Source: a marine actinobacterium MedAcidi-G3
GTDB lineage: Bacteria > Actinomycetota > Acidimicrobiia > Acidimicrobiales > Poriferisodalaceae
Reading direction: 5' to 3'
Assembly (NCBI GenBank): GCA_000817105.1
Contig: JUEP01000004.1
Location: 1 to 32,367, forward strand
Length of the DNA: 32,367 nt
Part shown: in pieces, positions 17,234 through 25,317 of the stretch
How the letters are laid out: every line of letters starts with the position of its first letter
Position numbering within the stretch: the stretch's first letter is position 1
Notes under the pieces: model-generated
What the model saw: only the letters and a program-made list of their open reading frames with translations
Told to the model about the DNA's origin: nothing
Databases searched by the model: none
Made by a program: the position numbers and the translations under genes

Positions 17234-18334
17234 GTGATCCAACCGATTCTTGCGTCCGTTATACACGCTCGTTGGGCGCCAGATGTAGTGCCGCCTCCCT
17301 ACGACTCGTTAACCGCTCAAGAACGAGAAGTACATCTTGAGCAGCACGTTCACTCTTTTCTCCATGTAACAAGGTCAGCTGAAGCGAGTCATGGCCACCC
17401 AACAGAGCATGTTCGACTTGCTGTCGAGGGTAATTCTGCGCTGAGCAATCTGATAACAGCTGGGGCATACACGTCCTTGACCGAGGAACGACTTTTCCTC
17501 CAAAAAATCGAAGCCGAGGGCGTAACTCAAAGATCAATTATTGGGTCAATCGACCTAGCTGAAGTAAGTCTGATGCCGCATGAAGCTGTTCATCAGGGAC
17601 GCGTGCAGGCCCTTGCTGCCCACTTTCGACAAGCACGTTCGATGTCAAGTCCGGTGGTGGTTACCTCACGGTCAGATGATTTCGATCTCCGAAAGTTAGA
17701 AGAGTCGGACCAAACGAAACTGGTAACAAGCTTTGCGGCAACTGATGGAACTGAAATTTCTCTTTGGGAAGTTGGCCGTAGCTTTAAAGCCGATTTAGGT
17801 CAGTTGTACATAATTGATGGCCATCATCGTGTGGCTGCGGCTCGCGAAGCTAAGTTTGATCGTCTTTTAGTGGCATACGTCCCTCCTTCTGAACTCTGTA
17901 TTGGGAGTTTCGATCGGGATATTGATGAGCTTGAGGTTCTTCCGAGAAAGACAATTGATGAGTTGTCGAACTGGTGTGATATCCGCGCGTCATCGGACTC
18001 AGAATCGACGAAACCAGTTGATAGAGGAATTCTTAGGCTCCGATTTGGCGAGGACTGGTATTGGGCGGAACGAAAAGAAATCATTGGTTTGGACTCGGAA
18101 TTCGTTCATAACGCGCTACTGCCAGAGCTGTTTGGCATACATGACGCCGATGATCCCCGACTTTCTTACCGGCCATCGAGTGCGGCACTGTCAAATAGCC
18201 CTGCGACAATCCGGCTCGCGCCAGCTGAACTTGAAGATGTGTTCGAAGTCGCAGACAAGGGTCTTGTGATGCCGCCTAAATCGACCTATTTCTTTCCCAA
18301 AGCCCGATCTGGGGTTTTGATCATCTCCTGTTAG
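17234..18334 (+). CDS. DUF1015 family protein
   Basis: About 366 aa. GTG at 17234 preferred because AGGGGG (17220-17225) lies 8 nt upstream; an in-frame GTG at 17225 overlaps that element. Recognisable DUF1015 hallmarks: the early PPYDSL (proline-rich 'VxxPPYDVL' region), the central LYIIDGHHRVAAA (a ParB-like 'DGHHR' nucleotide-binding motif), and the ending VMPPKSTYFFPKARSGVLI. The family is cytoplasmic and widespread; its biochemical role is still poorly defined, with resemblance to ParB-fold CTPases/kinases in the DGHHR motif. It follows the MFS gene by about 30 nt and ends 9 nt from a convergent amidohydrolase. Confidence 0.9.
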   Translation: MIQPILASVIHARWAPDVVPPPYDSLTAQEREVHLEQHVHSFLHVTRSAEASHGHPTEHVRLAVEGNSALSNLITAGAYTSLTEERLFLQKIEAEGVTQRSIIGSIDLAEVSLMPHEAVHQGRVQALAAHFRQARSMSSPVVVTSRSDDFDLRKLEESDQTKLVTSFAATDGTEISLWEVGRSFKADLGQLYIIDGHHRVAAAREAKFDRLLVAYVPPSELCIGSFDRDIDELEVLPRKTIDELSNWCDIRASSDSESTKPVDRGILRLRFGEDWYWAERKEIIGLDSEFVHNALLPELFGIHDADDPRLSYRPSSAALSNSPATIRLAPAELEDVFEVADKGLVMPPKSTYFFPKARSGVLIISC

Positions 18335-18343
18335 TCAGAACGG

Positions 18344-19546
18344 CTAGATCCCAAAAAGATTTTTGACGTTGTCACCGATAAAGGCCCGCCGGTGCTTTTC
18401 GGGAAACATGTCGACTAATTGATTTAGATCGTGAACATATTCTGGAGTGTGGTCAGCGTGGGGGAAGTCTGATGCCCACATGAACCGGTCATACCCAAAG
18501 CGCTCAGCAAGTGAGGGGATCGTGCGCTCATCGGGATCACAACTTATCCAGATCTGGCGCATAAAATATTCGCTCGGTTTCATCTCGAGTGGAACTCGAC
18601 CGCCAATAAAAGTATGGCTATAAACGGCATCAATTCGGTCTAACCAATATCCAATCCAGCCGCCTCCCGACTCGAGAACCAAAACCTTTAGTTCGGGAAA
18701 CTTATCGAAAACGCCGTAATCGAAAAGGGTGGTGAATTGATGTCGGACCCCATCGGACGCAGTGACCGACGCGGTAAGGCGAAGTTGCTTCACATTCTCC
18801 CAGGTACCCATACGGCCACCCTTAGTCCATTGAGGTTCAAATGTCGGGTGTATGGCAAAAGGAACCCCGAGTTCTTGTGCCGTTGCGAATACGACGTCAT
18901 TATCGGGATGCCCAAGAGGCATAGCACTATGGGTGAAAGGCGCTACATAACAACCTTTTGCTCCGTCATCAACTGCCCGGCGAAGTTCCGCAGCTGCAGA
19001 TTCGGGATCACTCAAAGAGAGATGAGCAGAAGGAATAAGCCGGTTCCCGCTGTCGCGGCAAAAATCCGATACCCACCGGTTGTAAGCGCGCGTGTACGCC
19101 TGACTTAGTTCAGGGTCATTCAATTCAGCTTCCCATAACAAGCCCACCGTCGTGTAGATAACAGCGGCGTTAAGATTTTCCGCATCCATCACTTTTAGTC
19201 TCTGGGCTGGATCCATTGATCCAAAAGGAGCTTCGTGAAGATATGTCCTCTCAGGGTTTCGTTGTATGTCAGCGAGGTCAGCTGCCCCCATTGCGCCCAA
19301 AGTCGCAGGAAAACCTCGCCGACTCATTGTGCTTCGTTCACCGCCAATTTCCAGCTCTTCAAGTCCATCCTCATCTAACCGAATCCTGAGCGCCCGATCC
19401 TTGTATTTAGACTCCAGGTACTCGTCCCAAAGATCAGGTGGCTCAAGAATGTGTCCGTCGGCATCTATCGCCCCTTCATGATCGATCCGATGGACCTCAT
19501 GCATCTCTTGTGTCGGTAGACCTTCACGTTGAATAGTTGTAGCCAT
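18344..19546 (-). CDS. amidohydrolase family 2 (ACMSD-like) metal-dependent hydrolase
   Basis: 400 aa from the ATG at 19546, which has GGGGAA 7 nt upstream; an earlier in-frame start would add 21 residues without support. PF04909-type barrel with DADGH (28-32), His233 in AIHPTFEP, ESGGGW (292-297), and WASDFPHADH with Asp360. It has the same motif layout as the protein at 5796-6971, and ends with the family's 'I.GDN...LF' (GDNVKNLFGI). Likely a decarboxylase or hydrolase acting on a carboxylic acid or lactone. Downstream in the same direction from an SDR (19587-20354), 40 nt apart, so probably co-transcribed with it. Confidence 0.92.
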   Translation of the reverse strand: MATTIQREGLPTQEMHEVHRIDHEGAIDADGHILEPPDLWDEYLESKYKDRALRIRLDEDGLEELEIGGERSTMSRRGFPATLGAMGAADLADIQRNPERTYLHEAPFGSMDPAQRLKVMDAENLNAAVIYTTVGLLWEAELNDPELSQAYTRAYNRWVSDFCRDSGNRLIPSAHLSLSDPESAAAELRRAVDDGAKGCYVAPFTHSAMPLGHPDNDVVFATAQELGVPFAIHPTFEPQWTKGGRMGTWENVKQLRLTASVTASDGVRHQFTTLFDYGVFDKFPELKVLVLESGGGWIGYWLDRIDAVYSHTFIGGRVPLEMKPSEYFMRQIWISCDPDERTIPSLAERFGYDRFMWASDFPHADHTPEYVHDLNQLVDMFPEKHRRAFIGDNVKNLFGI

Positions 19547-19586
19547 GCTGTTCCCCAAATCGAAGTTAGTAAGTCGATGTCTCGGC

Positions 19587-20354
19587 TTATCGAGCCGAAG
19601 CCCCTCCATCTATTGTCAAAGTAGTCCCACTTATGTGGCTAGCTCTAGATGAAGCTAAAAAAGTTATTACATCTGCGCATTGCTCCACTGAACCAGGCGC
19701 AGGATCGTCGGGAATTAGTTCCGCCCAGCGCTCTTCATCGTTTAATTGATCAATCGCTTCACGACGCAATATGTCCTCCATCCGATCAGTGACGATGAGG
19801 CCTGGGTTTACTGCGACTACGCGAACCCCGTAGTTAAGGCTTCTGCTTCCAAGGGCGGTGGTGAGCCCAACTAGACCACTGTTCCCGACGGCCCCTGCGA
19901 TATAAGAGGGTTGAGGCCGAACAGCAGCAGCACCGATGACGTTAATAATGACACCATGCCCCCGCTTGGTCATTGTGGGATAGATCTCTCTGCATAAGTT
20001 TATGTAACCAAAGACTTTCAGATCCCATGCTGTTCGCCATGTTTTTTCATCGATGGTGGTGATGTCTCCTGCCGGTATGGCGCCAGCATTGTTGATCCAG
20101 ATGTCTACATCGCCAACTAAATTGACCAAAGCAATCTGGTCGCGAGTTGTAGCCAAATCAACCGAATGTTTGACGACATTGGCCCCTTGAACTGAGTCTC
20201 GGATTCGAGATTCGGCCTGATCGAGCGTTGCCGGATCCCGCGCAGCTAATTGCACCTCACATCCCTCTCGAGCGAGAGCGACAGCGCAACCTAGACCGAT
20301 GCCTTTTGAGCCACCGGTAATAACGACTTGCTTCCCGTCTAGATCCAGATCCAT
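19587..20354 (-). CDS. SDR-family protein with altered active site (YIAGA for YxxxK)
   Basis: 255 aa from the ATG at 20354 (MDLDLDGKQVVITGG, the normal SDR N-terminus); longer in-frame extensions would run through the divergent SDR gene. Cofactor motif TGGSKGIG (13-20), AARD turn and NNAG (88-91) are intact, but the catalytic tetrad is not: the tyrosine region reads SYIAGA (Tyr151, with Ala at the Lys position), and the Ser strand reads VIGAAAV. I recall a subgroup of bacterial SDRs with 'YIAGxxGN' at this site, so it may be a natural variant rather than decay. The C-terminus ISGTTLTIDGG is conserved. Divergent from the SDR at 20434, sharing a 79-nt promoter region. Confidence 0.88.
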   Translation of the reverse strand: MDLDLDGKQVVITGGSKGIGLGCAVALAREGCEVQLAARDPATLDQAESRIRDSVQGANVVKHSVDLATTRDQIALVNLVGDVDIWINNAGAIPAGDITTIDEKTWRTAWDLKVFGYINLCREIYPTMTKRGHGVIINVIGAAAVRPQPSYIAGAVGNSGLVGLTTALGSRSLNYGVRVVAVNPGLIVTDRMEDILRREAIDQLNDEERWAELIPDDPAPGSVEQCADVITFLASSRASHISGTTLTIDGGASAR

Positions 20355-20433
20355 AAATCGACCGTAGTTCGATTCCTGAGCATGGAGGACCATAATTGAG
20401 CGACAATGGCAGCCTGAAGCTAGGCGAGGAGAA

Positions 20434-21303
20434 ATGATGAGCGGAAGACTCGAATCGAAAGTAGCGATCATCACAGGTGGAGCTAGCGGAATGGGTTTGG
20501 CGACAGTCCGCAGATTTTTACTAGAAGGTGCTTCGGTTATAATCGGAGACCTCAATGCTGAGAACGGTCGTTCTGTCCTTCAAGATTTGAATGCCGAAGG
20601 CTACGAAGACAGGGTTCGGTTCACCGTCACCGATGTTTCAATTGAGGATGACGTGGCCGCCATGACAGAACTAGCGGTTGACACCTTCGGACGTCTCGAT
20701 GTGGTCTTCAATAATGCGGGTATCGGTGGCGCCTTCGGTCCTATAACCGAAATAGAAGTTGACGACTGGGATGCGACTTTCAATATCCTTGTTCGCTCAG
20801 TTTTTCTTGGCACTAAACACGCAGCCCGAGTAATGACAAATCAGGGTGAAGGTGGCTCAATAATTAACACCGCCTCCATTGCAGGTATGGGCGGAGGTGC
20901 GGGCCCTCAGGCTTACTCCGCAGCAAAAGCCGCTGTGGTGAGTCTCTCAAAGACCACTGCTGTGGAACTTGCTGGGTCGGACATAAGAGTGAACGCTATT
21001 TGTCCAGGTGTCATCTTCACCCCACTTATGCATAGCGGTAACGAGGAGCAAGCGGAAGAAATTATTTCTGAGATCCAACCTCTTTCTAAACGCGGAGAGG
21101 GTTCCGACATAGCAGGTATGGCTCTCTTTCTCGCGAGTGACGATTCGTTGTTTGTCACCGGCCAAGAACATATTGTTGACGGGGGTTTGCTGGCCAGTGG
21201 ACCGCGTTTGATTGGAAGAATGCACAACGCACGCAATCTGCATCGAATGGCTGGCATGGCGTACGGAAGTAGCGGCCAGACAGCAACGTATAAGCGTCTA
21301 TAG
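20434..21303 (+). CDS. classical short-chain dehydrogenase/reductase
   Basis: 289 aa. Begins at the first of two adjacent ATGs, with GAGGAGAA immediately upstream, which suits the second ATG (20437) slightly better. Classical motifs: TGGASGMG (14-21), GDLN turn (Asp39, NAD(H) type), NNAG (93-96), Ser148, Tyr161 and Lys165 (YSAAK). A tail of about 35 residues follows the usual VDGG end (ASGPRLIGRMHNARN...), as in the related SDR at 15092, which also extends past this point. Probably oxidises a hydroxyl group on an acyl-CoA or alicyclic intermediate. Convergent with the CoA-transferase at 21333. Confidence 0.93.
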   Translation: MMSGRLESKVAIITGGASGMGLATVRRFLLEGASVIIGDLNAENGRSVLQDLNAEGYEDRVRFTVTDVSIEDDVAAMTELAVDTFGRLDVVFNNAGIGGAFGPITEIEVDDWDATFNILVRSVFLGTKHAARVMTNQGEGGSIINTASIAGMGGGAGPQAYSAAKAAVVSLSKTTAVELAGSDIRVNAICPGVIFTPLMHSGNEEQAEEIISEIQPLSKRGEGSDIAGMALFLASDDSLFVTGQEHIVDGGLLASGPRLIGRMHNARNLHRMAGMAYGSSGQTATYKRL

Positions 21304-21332
21304 ATGCTTAGAAGTCATCACTGCAAATCTGG

Positions 21333-22601
21333 CTAGGGAACGCTGAGCGATTCCCGGTGCTCTGGGTGAGCGATGCTCGTGAGAAGTTCAGCTCTTTCCG
21401 AAAGAGTCTTGCCGCGCAGTTCGACGGCCCCAAATTCAGTCACGACAACGTCCGCAAGATAGCTCGAGAGCGTTGTTGGAGCACCTTCACCTAAACGACC
21501 AACAATTCTCGAGACAGTGCCTTTAGCTGCTGTGGAAGGCATGGCGATTATTGAACGTCCTCCTGTCGCTATCGAGGCTCCAAACGCGAAATCAGGAGCC
21601 CCACCAGGCCCTGATATGAAGCGCCCTGACGCAAACTCACTGTTAGCTGACCCATCCAACGCCATCTCCACAGTCGACTGCAATGCGACGAAATTCTGAA
21701 CAGAAGCCATTCCTAAGATTCCATGAGTATGAGATCCGCGAGCCATTCTGACCAAAGGGTTTCGGTCAACCCAGTCATAAAGCTCTCGAGTCCCCATAAT
21801 TTCGGCTGCTACTGAGACTCCTGGGTCGCAACCTTTGTACAGGTTATTTACGGCGCCGCATTCGATGAGGTCGACACAAGCATTGTTGATCATTCCGCCG
21901 TGTAGGCCTAAATTCTTGCGTTCTCGCAGTGTTGAGAGAACAGCGTCGGGTACTGCGCCAATGCCAAATTGCAAGGTGGAGCCATCTGGAATAAAAGGAG
22001 TTATGTGTTCAGCGATTGCTGAAGAGACTGGGTCGCTAGGAGCTGGTTGAAGCTCAGCTAGGGGCTCATCAACGGTGACTAGAAGATCAAAATCGCTTGC
22101 ATGGCACTCTCCCTCACCGTGCACAAATGGCATGAAATTATTTACTTGACCGATTACTAAAGGCGCGTCTCGAATGAGAGAGACGTGGCCGCCTACACCG
22201 GTTCCTAGGCTGCAGAAACCGGAAGCGTCCGGTGGGCTGACCTGACAAACTACGACATCTGCAGCTAAGGGCCCAGTAGGTGCGCAGATCCCATCGAGGT
22301 CTGAATATCGGCCTGGAATAATTCCGAATGCCTCATGGTTCAGCACATCTCGCATGCCTCCGGTTGGTTGCAGCGAAAGCCACCTGAATGGTTCACCTAA
22401 GTGATTAATGGGAGCAGGTGTTTCTAAGAGAAAAGCCGAAACGAACTCCAGTTTCGTGAACAATTCCCGATGCTGATCAATCGCAGTTAAAAGGCCATAA
22501 GGGCAACCCGATCCTTGTGCCACATATATCCGACTTCCGTCCGAGATGGCACTGATTGCTTCGTCGACTGATACCTCTCTGCCAGAACGATGGGAACTCA
22601 T
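21333..22601 (-). CDS. acetyl-CoA hydrolase/4-hydroxybutyrate CoA-transferase family protein with substituted catalytic-Glu region
   Basis: 422 aa. ATG with GGAGAGG 4 nt upstream. Family features: AADVVVCQVSPPDASGFCSLG (N-terminal domain), IPDGSTLQFGIGAVPDAVLS, CVDLIECGAVNN and a C-terminal VVTEFGAVELRGKTLSERAE. In characterised members the catalytic glutamate lies in an 'H-S/T-E-M' motif just before 'DGVVDL'. Here the motif reads HGGM (234-237), with Gly236 at the Glu position. The enzyme may therefore use another residue or mechanism, or act as a CoA-binding hydrolase-like protein. I recall HSGM-type variants in actinobacteria, so this could be a subfamily trait. Located 13 nt after the acyl-CoA dehydrogenase gene, clearly co-transcribed. 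Confidence 0.9.
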   Translation of the reverse strand: MSSHRSGREVSVDEAISAISDGSRIYVAQGSGCPYGLLTAIDQHRELFTKLEFVSAFLLETPAPINHLGEPFRWLSLQPTGGMRDVLNHEAFGIIPGRYSDLDGICAPTGPLAADVVVCQVSPPDASGFCSLGTGVGGHVSLIRDAPLVIGQVNNFMPFVHGEGECHASDFDLLVTVDEPLAELQPAPSDPVSSAIAEHITPFIPDGSTLQFGIGAVPDAVLSTLRERKNLGLHGGMINNACVDLIECGAVNNLYKGCDPGVSVAAEIMGTRELYDWVDRNPLVRMARGSHTHGILGMASVQNFVALQSTVEMALDGSANSEFASGRFISGPGGAPDFAFGASIATGGRSIIAMPSTAAKGTVSRIVGRLGEGAPTTLSSYLADVVVTEFGAVELRGKTLSERAELLTSIAHPEHRESLSVP

Positions 22602-22614
22602 TACCTCTCCAATT

Positions 22615-23763
22615 TTAATCGAGTAGGGAGCGACTAATAACTACATCTTGTATTTCTGTTGCCCCGTCTATGTACTGGGTTAATCGTGACGCAGCTAGAT
22701 GTCGAGGAAGAGGATGGTCGCGTTTTGCGCCATTGGCTCCCATCACTTGCATGCAAGAGGCAATGCCATATTCGGTAACTCGAGTAGAAAACTTTTTCGC
22801 ATGCGCAGCTTGCACTGAAGCATCACGGTCATCTTCTAATGATTGGACTGCTTGGTAAGTCAGCAGACGCGACGCTTCGAGATTTGTCGCGACGTCGGCG
22901 AGTTTGAAGCGGACACCCTGCAAATCAGCGAGCCGAGCACCGAAAGCTTCTCTGTTGCGAACGTAACTAGAAGCAGTGGAAAGAGCGGTGCGCAGCATTC
23001 CACAACACATAGCTGAAACTAAGACCCGAGCTAGGTCGATGCCCTCCATGGCAGCTTTGAAGCTTGCGCCAGGGGGCAGAAACAAGTCTTCTTCTGATAT
23101 TCGGCAATTTTCGAAGGTGATGCTGTTAGTGCCAAGGCCATGGCCCCCGATTAGCTCATAGGCCGGCGACTTAATAACCCCAGGGGTGTTGGCGTTGACT
23201 AGGAAAGTTGCGATTCCTCGGTGACCCGCGCTCTGATCAGTTTGGGCGTAAACGGAAAGAAGGTCGGCATCGGTGCCGTTGGTTACCCATGACTTCTCTC
23301 CGTTTAGGATCCATTCTTCTCCGTCTTGGACAGCCGACACGGATATAGCTGCTGCGTCGGAGCCCACTGCGGGCTCGGTGAGCAAGAAGGCACCTAGTGA
23401 AGTACCTGTTACAAGCCCAGGCAGCATCTTTGACCTGAGATTACCAGTTGCATTTCTTGCTACTGAGCCCGCCAAGTTGTTGTGACAGACCAACGAAAAG
23501 GCGATCGCGAAGTCGGTGGCAGCAATCTCCTCAAGAACTCGGGCTAATCCAATTTTGCTGAGGGCCTCGCCGCCGTCAATCTCAGGTACGAGAAGTCCGG
23601 TCAGCTGATGTTGAGCGGCACTTTCGAAACCCTCTTTGGCAAATCGGCGCTCAAGCTCCCATGTTTCGGCCCGTTCGGCAACGAAAGTTGTGGCCCAAAG
23701 ACTTGCCCGTTCAATGGAAGTCAGATCATTCTGACTTAAAGTTTCTAAATTCAATAAAGGCAC
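22615..23763 (-). CDS. acyl-CoA dehydrogenase
   Basis: 382 aa, GTG start, standard family length. FAD-binding motifs LLTEPAVGSDA (about 132-142) and EKSWVTNGTDADL. Arg-Glu-Ala-Phe region NREAFGARLADLQGVRFKLADV, GANGAKRDHPLPRHLAASR, and the catalytic glutamate in YIDGATEIQ (Glu370) near the C-terminus, as in medium/short-chain acyl-CoA dehydrogenases. It introduces the alpha-beta double bond into an acyl-CoA, passing electrons to ETF. Upstream in the same direction is the MaoC-like gene, 65 nt away; downstream is the CoA-transferase-like gene. The trio suits one degradative route. Confidence 0.94.
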   Translation of the reverse strand: MPLLNLETLSQNDLTSIERASLWATTFVAERAETWELERRFAKEGFESAAQHQLTGLLVPEIDGGEALSKIGLARVLEEIAATDFAIAFSLVCHNNLAGSVARNATGNLRSKMLPGLVTGTSLGAFLLTEPAVGSDAAAISVSAVQDGEEWILNGEKSWVTNGTDADLLSVYAQTDQSAGHRGIATFLVNANTPGVIKSPAYELIGGHGLGTNSITFENCRISEEDLFLPPGASFKAAMEGIDLARVLVSAMCCGMLRTALSTASSYVRNREAFGARLADLQGVRFKLADVATNLEASRLLTYQAVQSLEDDRDASVQAAHAKKFSTRVTEYGIASCMQVMGANGAKRDHPLPRHLAASRLTQYIDGATEIQDVVISRSLLD

Positions 23764-23828
23764 AGTTGGAGAGTAGTCGTATCGTAAGTAACAAGAGCTG
23801 CGGGGATTTGAGGAGAACTAATGGCCAA

Positions 23829-24308
23829 TTAATCTTCGAGATGTTCAGTGCGAATCATTCGTGTAGGCGTATAGATCATCACAACGTCACCGTGTTGGTT
23901 AAATACTTGGTTCTCGGTAGTCACGATGCCGCGATCGCCGCTTGACGTCAGTCGGGCAGCAGTCACCTCAGCTAATACCTGCAAAGTGTCGTCAACAAAG
24001 GTTGGGCCTTTTACCTGAACTTCGGCTCCGAGATAAGCAATTCCTGTCCCGGCGATCGCTCCACCAGTGATTATCAGGCCCTCTGCGAGTGACATGACAA
24101 GACTTCCTGGAACTAGACGACCCGCGTAGCCAGCTCTCTCTGAAGCTGTAGCGTCGACGAAAAGACCTTCCGCGAAACCAAATTGAGTTGCGTAGATCAT
24201 CAGATCCGTTTCAGTTATCGTGCGCCTCGACGTACTCCACTGCTTTCCGACTGGCACTTCGCTATAGGTCCAACCGCGATGTGGTCTTGGCGGTAAATCA
24301 ACAGGCAT
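23829..24308 (-). CDS. MaoC/hotdog-fold acyl-CoA binding protein
   Basis: 159 aa from the ATG at 24308, set by an excellent Shine-Dalgarno (GGAGGA, 5-6 nt upstream). MaoC-like hotdog pattern: WSTSRRTITETDLMIYATQFG at the N-terminus, a SERAGYAGRLVPGSLVMSLAEGL helix (the 'hotdog' sausage), then GAEVQVKGPTFVDDTLQVLAEV. The hydratase signature Asp-x-Asn-Pro-x-His is not present (the site reads GLFVDATASERAG), so hydration is uncertain and thioesterase-like or other acyl-CoA binding roles are possible. First gene of a minus-strand unit with acyl-CoA dehydrogenase and CoA-transferase. Divergent from the selenoprotein gene at 24411, with 102 nt between the starts. Confidence 0.87.
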   Translation of the reverse strand: MPVDLPPRPHRGWTYSEVPVGKQWSTSRRTITETDLMIYATQFGFAEGLFVDATASERAGYAGRLVPGSLVMSLAEGLIITGGAIAGTGIAYLGAEVQVKGPTFVDDTLQVLAEVTAARLTSSGDRGIVTTENQVFNQHGDVVMIYTPTRMIRTEHLED

Positions 24309-24410
24309 CACTTCCTCCGATACGTTTTCTGTGACCGTAGTACGGGATTTGAGGCACTGATCCCGTTCTACGCCTACCATCAGATGTGTTGTCCTAACAG
24401 GGGAGAAAGA

Positions 24411-25316
24411 ATGGCCGCTGATCGGCGTACCCATCGTTCACATGTCAGCTATATCGATAAGTCCCGAAATTACTATGGAGCACAGGGCTATTCGCAGCCA
24501 TATCAATGGGCTTACAACCAAGACGCCCCATTCGCGCCTTTGCAAAAGCCTCTGAATGAGTGCCGAATCGGTCTGGTCACCACTTCTTTTTTTGAACGGA
24601 CAGTGGACAAAAAAACTGTCGCCGGTGCAGGTTCGAAAGAACCCTACGCCGCGCTTTGTGACGATGCTCTTGGTGGCCTTTACAACAAAGATTTGTTCTG
24701 GGATAAAGACAATACCCATACGGAAGACCTGGATACCTATCTCCCAATTAACCGCCTCCGAGAATTTGCCGCTGAAGGGCGAATCGGTTCGTTAGCGGAA
24801 CGTTTCTATGGAGTCCCTACTGATTACAGCCATAGGAGAACTAGCCGCAGGGATTCCCCACAAATACTCGAATTCGTTCAGGAAGATGAGCTTGACGCAG
24901 TGATTCTTGTTCCGCTGTGACCGGTTTGTCACCAGACCGTGAGTCTGGTTTCTCGCCATCTCGAAGAAGCCGGTGTGCCGACGGTAGTAATGGGTAGCGC
25001 TCGAGACATTGTTGAAGAATGTGGGGTGAGTCGGTTCTTGTATACCGATTTTCCGTTAGGCAATCCCGCGGGAAAACCCGGTGATATCGAAATGCAATCA
25101 GCGATAACTGGAATGGCATTAGACCTTTTAGAGCGTGCATGGAAACCTCGAACCACGGTGCAAACCCCGTTCGTCTGGGACCCAGAAACAAACGATTATT
25201 GGCGTGAGCACTTCATGAAGGTTGACGAATCTAATCAAGACGCGTTAGCGGCAGCTGGAGAACAACGTCGAATCGCTCAAGCAACTGTGAGATCTGAAGG
25301 CCTGGGTAGGGGTTGA
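24411..25316 (+). CDS. GrdB/PrdB-family (glycine/D-proline reductase component B-like) predicted selenoprotein (U170-P-V-C173)
   Basis: 301 aa from the ATG at 24411 (GGGGAGA 4-5 nt upstream) when the TGA at 24918-24920 is read as Sec170. The frame is unbroken on both sides: ...ELDAVILVPL-U-PVCHQTVSLVSRHLEEAGVPTVV..., then RFLYTDFPLGNPAGKPGD. The N-terminal part (RNYYGAQGYSQPYQWAYN, RIGLVTTSFFERT) and the C-terminal part belong to one protein of the glycine/sarcosine/betaine/D-proline reductase selenoprotein B type, whose redox site sits after this beta-strand. Cys-containing relatives, as I recall, have CPVCHQ here. No GrdE/GrdA/PrdA-like partners are nearby, so its role is unlikely to be clostridial amino-acid fermentation. 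The next gene starts 2 nt after the stop. Alternative: two genes split by a nonsense mutation; judged unlikely. Confidence 0.87.
24918..24949 (+). promoter_or_regulatory. UGA (Sec) codon and candidate bacterial SECIS hairpin
   Basis: Ten nucleotides after the UGA begins a perfect 7-bp inverted repeat: ACCAGAC (24931-24937), loop CGTGA (24938-24942), GTCTGGT (24943-24949). The apical loop starts 18 nt after the UGA, has 5 nt, and carries a G at its second position. These are the expected properties of a bacterial SECIS element recognised by SelB. The whole hairpin is coding, within the conserved VCHQTVSLV segment, so it has been kept under both RNA and protein constraints. A transcription terminator is unlikely: no T-tract follows and the frame continues. 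Confidence 0.75.
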
Positions 25317-25317
25317 T

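Noticed and set aside
18737..19108. A 123-aa plus-strand frame
   Set aside because: Antisense to the conserved amidohydrolase at 18344-19546; no family pattern.
19582..19602. An inverted repeat around the stop codon of the minus-strand SDR (TCGGCT / AGCCGA, 5-nt loop)
   Set aside because: A real 6-bp stem, but no T-tract follows and the downstream gene is only 40 nt away in the same direction, so a terminator call is not supported.
7553..24920. Genetic-code reassignment (TGA as Trp or Gly) instead of selenocysteine
   Set aside because: Many genes in the window end at TGA, several in ATGA/GTGA overlaps with the next start, and both in-frame TGAs sit where the families have Cys.
24939..25316. 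A separate 125-aa gene starting at a GTG just after the TGA at 24920
   Set aside because: It has no start-site support, lacks an N-terminal fold, and continues in the same phase and family as the upstream part; the Sec readthrough explains both pieces.
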